Positions 7,970 to 15,265 of a DNA stretch of 64,000 nucleotides are shown here, piece after piece. Positions within the stretch are counted from its first letter, which is position 1. Every line of letters begins with the position of its first letter. Source of the stretch: Qipengyuania sp. YIM B01966. GTDB lineage: Bacteria; Pseudomonadota; Alphaproteobacteria; Sphingomonadales; Sphingomonadaceae. The notes beneath the pieces were generated by a model. That model made no database searches and had not been told where the DNA came from. It saw only the letters and a program-made list of their open reading frames with translations. The position numbers and the translations under genes were made by a program. The stretch lies in NCBI RefSeq assembly GCF_016461955.1, contig NZ_JADMNM010000006.1, forward strand, positions 62,001 to 126,000, in the 5' to 3' direction.

Positions 7970-9241
7970 GTGGCTGACACGATCTTCGCCCTGTCGAGCG
8001 GGGCGCCGCCAGCGGGGATCGGGGTGATCCGCATCAGCGGACCCACGGCTCATGCGGCGCTCGAAATGCTGGCAGGGCGTCTGCCGCCTGTCCGCCAGGC
8101 CCGCCTCGCCCGGCTGCGGAGCGGGGTGGGCGAACTGCTCGACGAGGCGCTGATCTTGCGTTTTGCCGGGCCGGCGAGCGCGACCGGCGAGGATCTGGCC
8201 GAGTTGCATTGTCATGGAGGCCGGGCGGTGGTCGCTGCGGTGCTGGCGGAGCTGGGCACCATTCCGGGCCTGCGCGCGGCCGAGCCGGGCGAGTTCACCC
8301 GCCGCGCTTTTGCCAATGGCCGGATCGACCTGGTCGAAGCCGAGGGGCTGGCCGACCTTCTGAATGCCGAGACCGAATTGCAGCGCCGCGCCGCGCTGGC
8401 GAGCGCGGGCGGGGTGTTCAGCGCGCAGATCGAGCAATGGCGCGAGGCGGTGCTGCGCCTGTCGGCGGTGGTCGAGGCCGTGCTCGATTTCGGCGACGAG
8501 GGCGATGTCGGCGAACTGCCGGCGGATTTCGCGGACCGCTGCCGAGACCTTGCAGCGGAGCTCGACGCATGGCTTGCACGCCCGCGGGCAGAGCGGCTGC
8601 GCGACGGTTATCGCGTCGTACTTGCCGGCCCGCCCAATGCAGGAAAATCCAGCCTGTTCAATGCGTTGGTGGATAGCGCAGCGGCCATTACCTCGCCCGT
8701 CGCAGGCACCACGCGCGACCTGATCGAGCGCCCGGTGGCGCTGGGCGGGGTGCCGTTCGTGTTTGTCGATACGGCTGGCCTCAACGAAACCAGCGAGGAT
8801 GCGATCGAGCGCATCGGCGTCGGCCTGGCCCGCAATGCGCTGACTGCGGCCGACCTGGTGCTGTGGCTGGGGGCGCCCGCTGACCGGCCGGACGGGGCGT
8901 GGCAGGTGCAATCGCACGCCGACCTCGCGCCGCCTATGCTGGGAGCGAGGCATCGCGTTTCGGCAGTAACGAGCGAGGGCGTTGACGATCTGAAGCGCGC
9001 TATCGTGAGCCACGCGCTGGCCGCGCTGCCCAGGCCAGGCGAAGCGGCGCTCAATGCCCGGCAGCACGTGGTGCTGGCCGATGGCGAGCAAGCCATCCGC
9101 CTTGCAGGCGCTGAGCACGATCCGCTGCTTGCCGCCGAGCAGTTGCGTTTGGCCCGCCGCGCGCTCGACGCACTGACTGGCAGAGCATCAACAGAGGATA
9201 TGCTCGATGCCCTGTTCGGAAGGTTCTGTATCGGGAAATGA
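7970..9241 (+). CDS. mnmE: tRNA U34 modification GTPase MnmE
   Basis: With MnmG it installs the (carboxymethyl)aminomethyl group at position 5 of wobble uridine in certain tRNAs. The 423 residues cover the N-terminal folate-binding domain (MADTIFALSSGAPPAGIGVI), a helical domain interrupted by a GTPase with G1 GPPNAGKSS and G3 DTAG, and the C-terminal FGRFCIGK with the conserved cysteine. The start is GTG. The first parS site begins at the base after its stop, and mnmG follows 57 bases later. Confidence 0.96.
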   Translation: MADTIFALSSGAPPAGIGVIRISGPTAHAALEMLAGRLPPVRQARLARLRSGVGELLDEALILRFAGPASATGEDLAELHCHGGRAVVAAVLAELGTIPGLRAAEPGEFTRRAFANGRIDLVEAEGLADLLNAETELQRRAALASAGGVFSAQIEQWREAVLRLSAVVEAVLDFGDEGDVGELPADFADRCRDLAAELDAWLARPRAERLRDGYRVVLAGPPNAGKSSLFNALVDSAAAITSPVAGTTRDLIERPVALGGVPFVFVDTAGLNETSEDAIERIGVGLARNALTAADLVLWLGAPADRPDGAWQVQSHADLAPPMLGARHRVSAVTSEGVDDLKRAIVSHALAALPRPGEAALNARQHVVLADGEQAIRLAGAEHDPLLAAEQLRLARRALDALTGRASTEDMLDALFGRFCIGK

Positions 9242-9257
9242 TGTTCCACGTGAAACA
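9242..9257. promoter_or_regulatory. parS centromere site 1
   Basis: TGTTCCACGTGAAACA is a perfect match to the 16-bp consensus TGTTNCACGTGAAACA bound by ParB. It begins immediately after the mnmE stop and is the parS nearest the candidate origin, about 6.8 kb from its hemE edge. Confidence 0.93.
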
Positions 9258-9298
9258 TCGGTTTTGACCCTTCCGCTGTCGACGTTTAAGGTGCACCT

Positions 9299-11155
9299 AT
9301 GCATTCGTATGATGTTATCGTCGTCGGCGGGGGGCACGCCGGGGTCGAGGCGGCGCTTGTCGCGGCCCGCATGGGCGCGGAAACGGCGCTGATCACCTTT
9401 GACGCCGCGGCCATCGGGGCGATGAGCTGTAACCCAGCGATTGGCGGGCTGGGCAAGGGCCATCTGGTGCGCGAAGTCGATGCGCTCGACGGTGTTATCG
9501 GCCGCGCTGCGGATGCGGCCGCTATCCATTACCGGATGCTCAACCGGTCCAAGGGCAGCGCCGTGTGGGGACCGCGCGTTCAGGCGGACCGCGCGTTGTT
9601 CCGCGACTATATCCGGGGGTGCTGCGCGATGCAGGCCGGACTGACGGTGGTGGAAGGAGAGGTTTCAGCACTGAAAATGGCGGGCGGGCGCGCCGCGGGC
9701 GTGGTGCTGGCTGATGACAGCCTGCTGGCTGCCAGCGCCGTCATCCTTTGCACGGGCACCTTCCTCGGCGGAACGCTTTTTCGCGGCGAGGAACGGCTCA
9801 CCGGAGGCCGTATAGGCGAAGGTTCGGCATTACGCCTCGCGGCGCAGTTGCGCGAGGCGGACCTGCCGATGGGCCGGCTCAAGACGGGGACGCCCCCGCG
9901 GCTTGATGGCCGAACCATTGACTGGGCGCGGCTCGAAGAGCAACCCTCGGACGCAGAACCATGGACGATGTCGGCCCTAACCGAGCGGCGGTGCAACCCG
10001 CAGCTCTTTTGTGCGATCACGCGCACCAATGCCCGCACGCATGACATTATTCGTGGCGGGCTTGATCGCTCGCCCCTTTTTTCAGGCGCGATCGAAGGGC
10101 AGGGGCCGCGCTATTGCCCGTCGATTGAGGACAAGATCCACCGCTTCGGCGACCGGGATGGGCATCAAGTGTTTCTCGAACCGGAGGGGCTGAGTACGCA
10201 CCTGGTCTATCCCAACGGGATCAGCACCTCGTTACCCGGGGACGTGCAACAAGACATGCTCCGGAGCATAACAGGGCTGGAACAGGTGCGGCTGGAAGTG
10301 CCCGGCTATGCGGTCGAGTATGACCATATCGACCCGCGTGCGCTCACTGGCGGGCTGGAAGTGCGTGCGATTGGCGGCCTGTATTGTGCGGGCCAGATCA
10401 ACGGCACTACCGGATATGAGGAAGCCGCCGCGCAGGGGCTGGTGGCCGGGATGCACGCGGCCGGCGCGGTGCTCGGCCGTGAACCGGTTCCACTCGATCG
10501 CGGGAATTCCTACATCGCGGTAATGATCGACGACCTGACCCTGCATGGGGTCAGCGAGCCATATCGGATGCTGACCGCGCGGGCAGAATATCGCCTCAGG
10601 CTACGAGCAAACAACGCCGCCACGCGGTTGACCGGACTGGGCGTGGCCGCCGGGGTCATTGGCCCTGAACGCGCGGCGTGGTTCAACCGCCGGGCGCGCG
10701 AGCGCGTCGCCTGGGAGGACGCGCTAGCCATCAAGGTTTCCGGCCGCGAACTGGCCGCCGCTGGTGCGGCCGTCAGGGAGGACACGCCGCCGCGATCGCT
10801 CGGCGAGTGGCTGAGTCATGCGGAAGTGACCTTGGCCGCACTCAGCGCTTGGCTCCCAGATGATCTGGTCGCGGGTTCGGAGATCGGCGAAGAACTCGCC
10901 GAGGATGCGCATTACGCGCCCTATCTTGCCCGACAGGAGGGAGAACTACGCGATATGCGTGAGAGCGCCCATGTCGCGTTGCCGGCGGATTTCCCGTATC
11001 ACGCGGTGCCGGGCCTTTCGAATGAGATGGTCGAACGACTCAGCGCTGCATGCCCGGCTGATCTTGCTGCTGCCGCCCGAGTTCGCGGGATTACGCCCGC
11101 GGCGCTGACGGCATTGTTGGTGCAAGCGCGCCGTTTGGCGCAGCGCGCCGCGTGA
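9299..11155 (+). CDS. mnmG: tRNA U34 modification enzyme MnmG (GidA)
   Basis: The FAD- and NADH-dependent partner of MnmE in wobble uridine modification. It is 618 residues, the usual length. The N-terminal dinucleotide-binding motif [17 protein letters not shown] is followed by [22 protein letters not shown] split across the active-site region, the [14 protein letters not shown] motif, and the [24 protein letters not shown] motif. The stop overlaps the rsmG start as GTGA. It lies between parS sites. Confidence 0.97.
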   Translation: MHSYDVIVVGGGHAGVEAALVAARMGAETALITFDAAAIGAMSCNPAIGGLGKGHLVREVDALDGVIGRAADAAAIHYRMLNRSKGSAVWGPRVQADRALFRDYIRGCCAMQAGLTVVEGEVSALKMAGGRAAGVVLADDSLLAASAVILCTGTFLGGTLFRGEERLTGGRIGEGSALRLAAQLREADLPMGRLKTGTPPRLDGRTIDWARLEEQPSDAEPWTMSALTERRCNPQLFCAITRTNARTHDIIRGGLDRSPLFSGAIEGQGPRYCPSIEDKIHRFGDRDGHQVFLEPEGLSTHLVYPNGISTSLPGDVQQDMLRSITGLEQVRLEVPGYAVEYDHIDPRALTGGLEVRAIGGLYCAGQINGTTGYEEAAAQGLVAGMHAAGAVLGREPVPLDRGNSYIAVMIDDLTLHGVSEPYRMLTARAEYRLRLRANNAATRLTGLGVAAGVIGPERAAWFNRRARERVAWEDALAIKVSGRELAAAGAAVREDTPPRSLGEWLSHAEVTLAALSAWLPDDLVAGSEIGEELAEDAHYAPYLARQEGELRDMRESAHVALPADFPYHAVPGLSNEMVERLSAACPADLAAAARVRGITPAALTALLVQARRLAQRAA

Positions 11156-11790
11156 TTGCGAGCGAAGAAGACGCCCGTGCTTTTGTCGCGGCTCGCTGTT
11201 CTGCAGCGTCGTTCGGCTTGCTTGAGCGGTTCGCAGCGGCGTTGCTGGACGAAAACGCCCAGCAGAACCTGATTGCCGCGGCAAGCGTTCCGCACCTCTG
11301 GCGTCGCCATGTCGCTGACAGCGCCCAGTTGCTCGACCATGTTTCACGTGAAACGGGGGTCTGGCTCGATCTCGGGAGTGGCCCTGGCCTCCCGGGCATG
11401 GTCATTGCTATCATGAGGCCCGGTTTGCGAGTGCATCTGGTCGAATCCCGCAGGCGGCGGTACGAATGGCTGGAGATGCAATGTCTTGCGTTGGGAATCC
11501 CCAATTGCTTAGTCCATGGGGCGCGCCTCGAAACGATCAGCACCGTACCCGCCGATATAATCAGCGCGCGAGCGTTTGCGCCTTTGCCGCGTTTGCTGGA
11601 ACTGGCGCGACGCTTTTCCACAAACGACACACGATGGCTGTTGCCCAAGGGCCGTTCGGCGGCGCAAGAACTGGCGGAGCTACCCGCCGCGCTTCAGAGG
11701 ATGTTTCACGTGGAACAATCACAAACGGATGCTGAGGCCGGTATCCTAGTAGGATGCGGGAAGATTTCCGCCAAAGCGCGCCAAGCATGA
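11152..11790 (+). CDS. rsmG: 16S rRNA G527 N7-methyltransferase RsmG (GidB)
   Basis: Methylates G527 of 16S rRNA with S-adenosylmethionine. The 212-residue protein has the SAM-binding motif [15 protein letters not shown] and a second [11 protein letters not shown] motif. It starts with GTG inside the mnmG stop. Two parS sites lie inside the coding sequence and are translated as HVSRET (about residue 64) and FHVEQ (about residue 185), so the protein has to accommodate the centromere. Its stop overlaps the parA start as ATGA. Confidence 0.95.
   Translation: MIASEEDARAFVAARCSAASFGLLERFAAALLDENAQQNLIAAASVPHLWRRHVADSAQLLDHVSRETGVWLDLGSGPGLPGMVIAIMRPGLRVHLVESRRRRYEWLEMQCLALGIPNCLVHGARLETISTVPADIISARAFAPLPRLLELARRFSTNDTRWLLPKGRSAAQELAELPAALQRMFHVEQSQTDAEAGILVGCGKISAKARQA
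11340..11355. promoter_or_regulatory. parS centromere site 2 (within rsmG)
   Basis: TGTTTCACGTGAAACG matches 15 of 16 positions of the ParB-binding consensus; only the last base differs. It lies inside rsmG and is read as part of HVSRET. Confidence 0.85.
11702..11717. promoter_or_regulatory. parS centromere site 3 (within rsmG)
   Basis: TGTTTCACGTGGAACA is the exact reverse complement of site 1, so it is a perfect parS in the opposite orientation. It lies near the end of rsmG, 69 bases before the parA start, where bound ParB could also influence parAB expression. Confidence 0.92.
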
Positions 11791-12563
11791 TTACGATTGC
11801 TATCGCCAATCAGAAAGGCGGGGTGGGGAAGACGACCACAGCGATCAACATCGCCACCGCGATGGCCGCGACAGGCTGGAAGACGCTGCTTATCGATCTC
11901 GATCCGCAAGGCAATGCTTCAACCGGGCTGGGTATTGACGGGCCACACCGCCTCATGTCGAGCTACGATGTACTGGTGGATCAGGCGGGGATTGCCGCCT
12001 GTCGGCAGGCCACCTCGATCCCGGGCCTTGATATCGTTCCCGCGACAGTCGACCTCAGCGGGGCTGAAGTCGAACTGGTTTCCGTCACCGATCGAACCGA
12101 TCGATTGAAGGCGCAACTGGCGGAATACCGCGACCATGACATATGCTTCATCGATTGCCCTCCATCGCTCGGGCTCCTGACGCTCAATGCTTTGGGCGCT
12201 GCCGATACGCTGCTCGTACCGCTGCAATGCGAGTTCTTCGCCCTGGAAGGCCTCAGCCAGCTCTTGTCGACGGTCGAGCGCGTCCAGCAGCGGTTTAATC
12301 CCGATCTGGGCATCATCGGCATCGTGCTGACAATGTTCGACCGGCGCAACCGCCTGACCGATCAGGTGGCCGAGGACGTACGCGATTGCCTGGGGTCGCT
12401 GGTGTTCGAATCGGTTATCCCGCGCAATGTCCGCCTGTCCGAGGCGCCAAGCCACGGACTGCCGGCGCTGGTTTACGATCACACCTGCGCGGGCAGCCGG
12501 GCCTATATCAACCTTGCGCGCGAGTTGATCGGCAGATTGCCCGGTGAAAGGAAAGCTGCATGA
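11787..12563 (+). CDS. parA: Chromosome partitioning ATPase ParA
   Basis: A nucleoid-binding ATPase that moves ParB-parS complexes during origin segregation. I start at [20 protein letters not shown] (258 residues) because the deviant Walker A KGGVGKTT belongs at the extreme N-terminus and the ATG overlaps the rsmG stop as ATGA. LLIDLDPQGNAS and DICFIDCPPSLG complete the family motifs. The stop overlaps parB by four bases. This is the chromosomal Soj-type, next to its parS cluster. Confidence 0.97.
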   Translation: MITIAIANQKGGVGKTTTAINIATAMAATGWKTLLIDLDPQGNASTGLGIDGPHRLMSSYDVLVDQAGIAACRQATSIPGLDIVPATVDLSGAEVELVSVTDRTDRLKAQLAEYRDHDICFIDCPPSLGLLTLNALGAADTLLVPLQCEFFALEGLSQLLSTVERVQQRFNPDLGIIGIVLTMFDRRNRLTDQVAEDVRDCLGSLVFESVIPRNVRLSEAPSHGLPALVYDHTCAGSRAYINLARELIGRLPGERKAA

Positions 12564-13510
12564 GCACTGCCAACGAGGCTGGTACGCATACCCCCCCGGT
12601 TCGCAAGAAGCTCGGGCGCGGCCTTGAGGCCTTGCTGGGCGAAAGCCGACGCGAAGAGCCGCTGGCGGTGCCGGCCAAATCGGAAAATAGTGTAGAAACA
12701 ACAAGTTCTTATCCAGAAGCAGGGCTAGCATCTCTGCCTGTCGCAGCGATTGAGGCGCATCCCGATCAGCCGCGTCGCCATTTCGATGATGCGGCGCTCG
12801 ATGAACTTGCGGCCTCGATCGCGGCGCGCGGGGTTATCCAACCCGTCGTCGTGCGGCCGCTAGGCGGCGGGCGCTATCAGCTGGTCGCCGGCGAGCGTCG
12901 CTGGCGCGCCGCGCAGAAGGCGCAGCTCCACGAGATCCCGGCGCTGATCCGCGCGCTCGACGAGCGCGAGGTTATGGTGCTGGCGCTGGTCGAGAATATC
13001 CAGCGCGAGGATCTGAATCCGATCGAGGAAGCGCGTGCCTATGCCCGGCTGGCCGAAGTCGAGGGGCTGACACAGGCGGACATCGCCGGGATGGTCGACA
13101 AGTCGCGCAGCCATGTGGCTAATCTGCAGCGCCTGCTCGCTCTGCCGGAGGAGGTTATCGCGCTGGTGGAGGCCGGGCAGCTCAGCATGGGCCATGCGCG
13201 GGCGCTGGTCGGCCATGCCGATGCCAGCGTTCTGGCGCAGCGCGCCGTGCGGGAGCGGCTGTCAGTGCGCGAGGTCGAAGCTGTGGCCGGCGACGGGGCG
13301 CCCCAGCGCCGCCGTACATCACGGTCCGCGCGCGACCCGGCGCGGGATGCCGATATCGCCGCGGTTCAGGCGCATCTTGAGGAATTTCTCGGCCTGACCG
13401 TGCGGATCAAAACCGATTCCGATCCCAGGTCGGGCCAGGTGACGATCCGCTATCGCACGCTCGACCAGCTAGACCTCGTCTGCCAGCGGCTGACCGGCGG
13501 CGATATCTGA
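12560..13510 (+). CDS. parB: Chromosome partitioning protein ParB
   Basis: Binds parS, spreads as a CTP-dependent clamp and is pulled by ParA. The 316 residues contain the N-terminal LGRGLEALLGE motif, the ParB/Srx domain with HPDQPRRHFD and the CTP-binding GERRWRAAQ box, a helix-turn-helix around LTQADIAGMVDKSRSHVAN (about residues 172-190), and a C-terminal dimerisation segment. It is co-transcribed with parA (ATGA overlap). Three parS sites lie within 3.4 kb upstream. Confidence 0.97.
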   Translation: MSTANEAGTHTPPVRKKLGRGLEALLGESRREEPLAVPAKSENSVETTSSYPEAGLASLPVAAIEAHPDQPRRHFDDAALDELAASIAARGVIQPVVVRPLGGGRYQLVAGERRWRAAQKAQLHEIPALIRALDEREVMVLALVENIQREDLNPIEEARAYARLAEVEGLTQADIAGMVDKSRSHVANLQRLLALPEEVIALVEAGQLSMGHARALVGHADASVLAQRAVRERLSVREVEAVAGDGAPQRRRTSRSARDPARDADIAAVQAHLEEFLGLTVRIKTDSDPRSGQVTIRYRTLDQLDLVCQRLTGGDI

Positions 13511-13546
13511 CGGGCCGCCTCTGCACTCCTGTCGAGGGTGTCGCGC

Positions 13547-13561
13547 TTAGCGCGGCGTTAA
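13547..13561. promoter_or_regulatory. CtrA-like box upstream of the pilin-like gene
   Basis: The site reads TTAG-N7-TTAA followed by CCAT, one mismatch from the Caulobacter CtrA consensus TTAA-N7-TTAA. TTAACCAT is itself a known CtrA half-site form. It lies 131 bases upstream of the DUF4402 gene in the gap after parB. The same TTAG-N7-TTAACC arrangement recurs upstream of the glycine-zipper gene. Confidence 0.5.
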
Positions 13562-13691
13562 CCATACCTTCCAATGAACCCTGAACCCGGGGTTTGTACC
13601 TAGGGCCCACGAACTGGCCGATTGCCGGGTCGCAAGGGTCGCTGACGAATCGGCGCTCTTGGGGGTTTATGCTTGGAAGGACCGGGTTTTT

Positions 13692-14243
13692 ATGAAGAAC
13701 GTATTTCGCCTTGGCGCCGTTGCTGCCGCTTTCGCCGTGATGGCTACCGGCACTACGGCTTATGCGGCCGACAATGCCGACGCCACTGCGACGGTCGAAG
13801 TGATGAAGCCGCTGACGCTGACCAAGACCGCCGATCTCAATTTCGGCCAGGCACTGGTGAGCGGCGCGGGCACGGTCGCCGTGTCGCCTGCCGGCGCGCT
13901 GACCTGCGCCTCGGCTGGCGTGGTCTGTTCGGGCGCGGTCAACGCCGCGGCGTTCGACATCACGGGCGGCACCGCGGCCAAGAAGGTCAGCGTGCACCTG
14001 CCGACCGTGACCAACCTTGTCCGCATCGGTGCGGCAGCTGGCACGACCGCTGCGTCCGACCTCATCGGCTTCGGCTCGCTGACCACTGACGCAGTGCTCA
14101 ACGCCACGACGGGCGACCGTGAAGTCACGCTCGGCTCGACGGGCGCGGGCAGCTTCAAGGTTGGTGGCACGCTCACCTTCGACGGTTCGGAAGTTCCGGG
14201 CGTTTATGAAGCGACCTTCAACGTCAGCGTCGATTACAGCTGA
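13692..14243 (+). CDS. DUF4402 secreted pilin-like subunit
   Basis: A 183-residue exported protein starting MKNVFRLGAVAAAFAVMATG, with a signal peptide probably cut after TTAYA-AD. The mature part is beta-strand rich (ADATATVEVMKPLTLTKTADLNFG, here in pieces) and ends in an alternating strand FNVSVDYS, as in pilins that donate a strand in chaperone-usher assembly. I choose this ATG because the signal peptide begins here; an ATG 33 bases upstream lacks one. A strong terminator follows, then the chaperone and usher genes. It is probably the major subunit of a surface fibre, but no separate tip adhesin is seen. Confidence 0.8.
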   Translation: MKNVFRLGAVAAAFAVMATGTTAYAADNADATATVEVMKPLTLTKTADLNFGQALVSGAGTVAVSPAGALTCASAGVVCSGAVNAAAFDITGGTAAKKVSVHLPTVTNLVRIGAAAGTTAASDLIGFGSLTTDAVLNATTGDREVTLGSTGAGSFKVGGTLTFDGSEVPGVYEATFNVSVDYS

Positions 14244-14275
14244 TCGTCGCTGCGCCTAGCGCATTGCGAGAACCA

Positions 14276-14313
14276 GGCCGCATCCGCTTCGCGCGGGTGC
14301 GGCCTTCACTTTT
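14276..14313 (+). terminator. Rho-independent terminator after the pilin-like gene
   Basis: A 12-bp stem (GGCCGCATCCGC / GCGGGTGCGGCC, one G-T pair) with a five-base loop is followed by TTCACTTTT. It separates the DUF4402 gene from the chaperone gene, so the subunit can be made in excess from its own transcript. Confidence 0.75.
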
Positions 14314-14333
14314 ACCTGTGCCCGACCCGATGG

Positions 14334-14348
14334 TTTAAGCGTTCTTAA
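14334..14348. promoter_or_regulatory. CtrA-like box upstream of the chaperone gene
   Basis: The site reads TTTA-N7-TTAA followed by C, one mismatch from TTAA-N7-TTAA. It lies after the pilin terminator and 66 bases before the chaperone start, where a promoter for the chaperone-usher transcript is needed. Confidence 0.45.
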
Positions 14349-14413
14349 CTATACCACAGGTAGAACCCCTCGAGCCGCGGCGATGGTCCGCGCTTGATGA
14401 GGTCTGTCGCTCC

Positions 14414-15232
14414 GTGTTCTCCACCCGTGCGTTTCTTTCATGTGTCGGCGTTGTCGCGGCATCGTTGGCCCCGCTTACCGCCCAAGCCCAAGGCGATCTG
14501 CTCATCGCGCCCACCCGCATCGTGCTCGACGGAAGGCAGGGGGGCGAAGTCATCCTCAGCAACATCGGTGACAGCGAAGCGACCTATCGCATCGAACTCG
14601 AATTGCGGCGCATGGACGGCAATGGCGCGCTAAGCGCGGTGCCGCGGGAGGCAGCGAACGAGAAGGAAACGGCGGCGCTGGCGATGGTCCGCTATGCACC
14701 GCGGCGCATCACCTTGCCGCCCAATCAGCCGCAATCGGTGCGAATCAGTGCCCGACCCGGCGCCGAACTGCCCGAGGGCGAATATCGGGTGCATATGTCA
14801 TTCACCGCGATCCCAGCCGCGCGGCCGGTGACGCAGGGCGAGGATCCGCAGGGAATCGAGATCCGGCTGGTGCCGATCTACGGGGTGACCATCCCGGTAT
14901 TCGTCCGCCACGGCCGGCTCGAGGCGCAAGTATCCATCGCCAATCCGGCGCTTCGTGCCGGCGCGTCGGGTAGCGAACTTACTTTCGACCTGATTCGCAA
15001 CGGATCGAGTTCGACCTATGGCGAAGTGGTCATCCGCAAACCCGGTCAGGCCGAGCCGATCGCCGTGACCCGCGGTGTGGCGATCTACACCGAAGTTGCC
15101 TCGCGCAAGCTCGCACTGCCGCTCTCGCCCGAACAGACGGCGGCGCTGCGCGGCCCGGTCGAAATCGAATATCGCGAACTACCGGAAAATGGCGGTCGAC
15201 TGCTCGCCAGCCTGACCACCACGATCGGCTGA
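14414..15232 (+). CDS. Periplasmic fimbrial (pili-assembly) chaperone
   Basis: A PapD-like immunoglobulin-fold chaperone of 272 residues that would hold DUF4402 subunits in the periplasm. A signal peptide (MFSTRAFLSCVGVVAASLAP) is cut near AQA-QG. The first domain has LLIAPTRIVLDGRQGGEVIL, TYRIELELRRM and the characteristic YAPRRITLPPNQPQSVRI edge strand followed by EYRVHMSF. The second domain includes VPIYGVTIPVFVRHG. The start is GTG. The usher-like gene follows 33 bases downstream, so the two form an operon. Confidence 0.87.
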   Translation: MFSTRAFLSCVGVVAASLAPLTAQAQGDLLIAPTRIVLDGRQGGEVILSNIGDSEATYRIELELRRMDGNGALSAVPREAANEKETAALAMVRYAPRRITLPPNQPQSVRISARPGAELPEGEYRVHMSFTAIPAARPVTQGEDPQGIEIRLVPIYGVTIPVFVRHGRLEAQVSIANPALRAGASGSELTFDLIRNGSSSTYGEVVIRKPGQAEPIAVTRGVAIYTEVASRKLALPLSPEQTAALRGPVEIEYRELPENGGRLLASLTTTIG

Positions 15233-15265
15233 TACGGGCCGACGCGCTTTTTTCGAGCTCGCTCT

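Noticed and set aside
9073-9080. CACGTG cores elsewhere (for example near 9065, 27638 and 58679) considered as further parS sites
   Set aside because: The flanking bases do not match TGTTN...NAACA; only the six-base core is shared.
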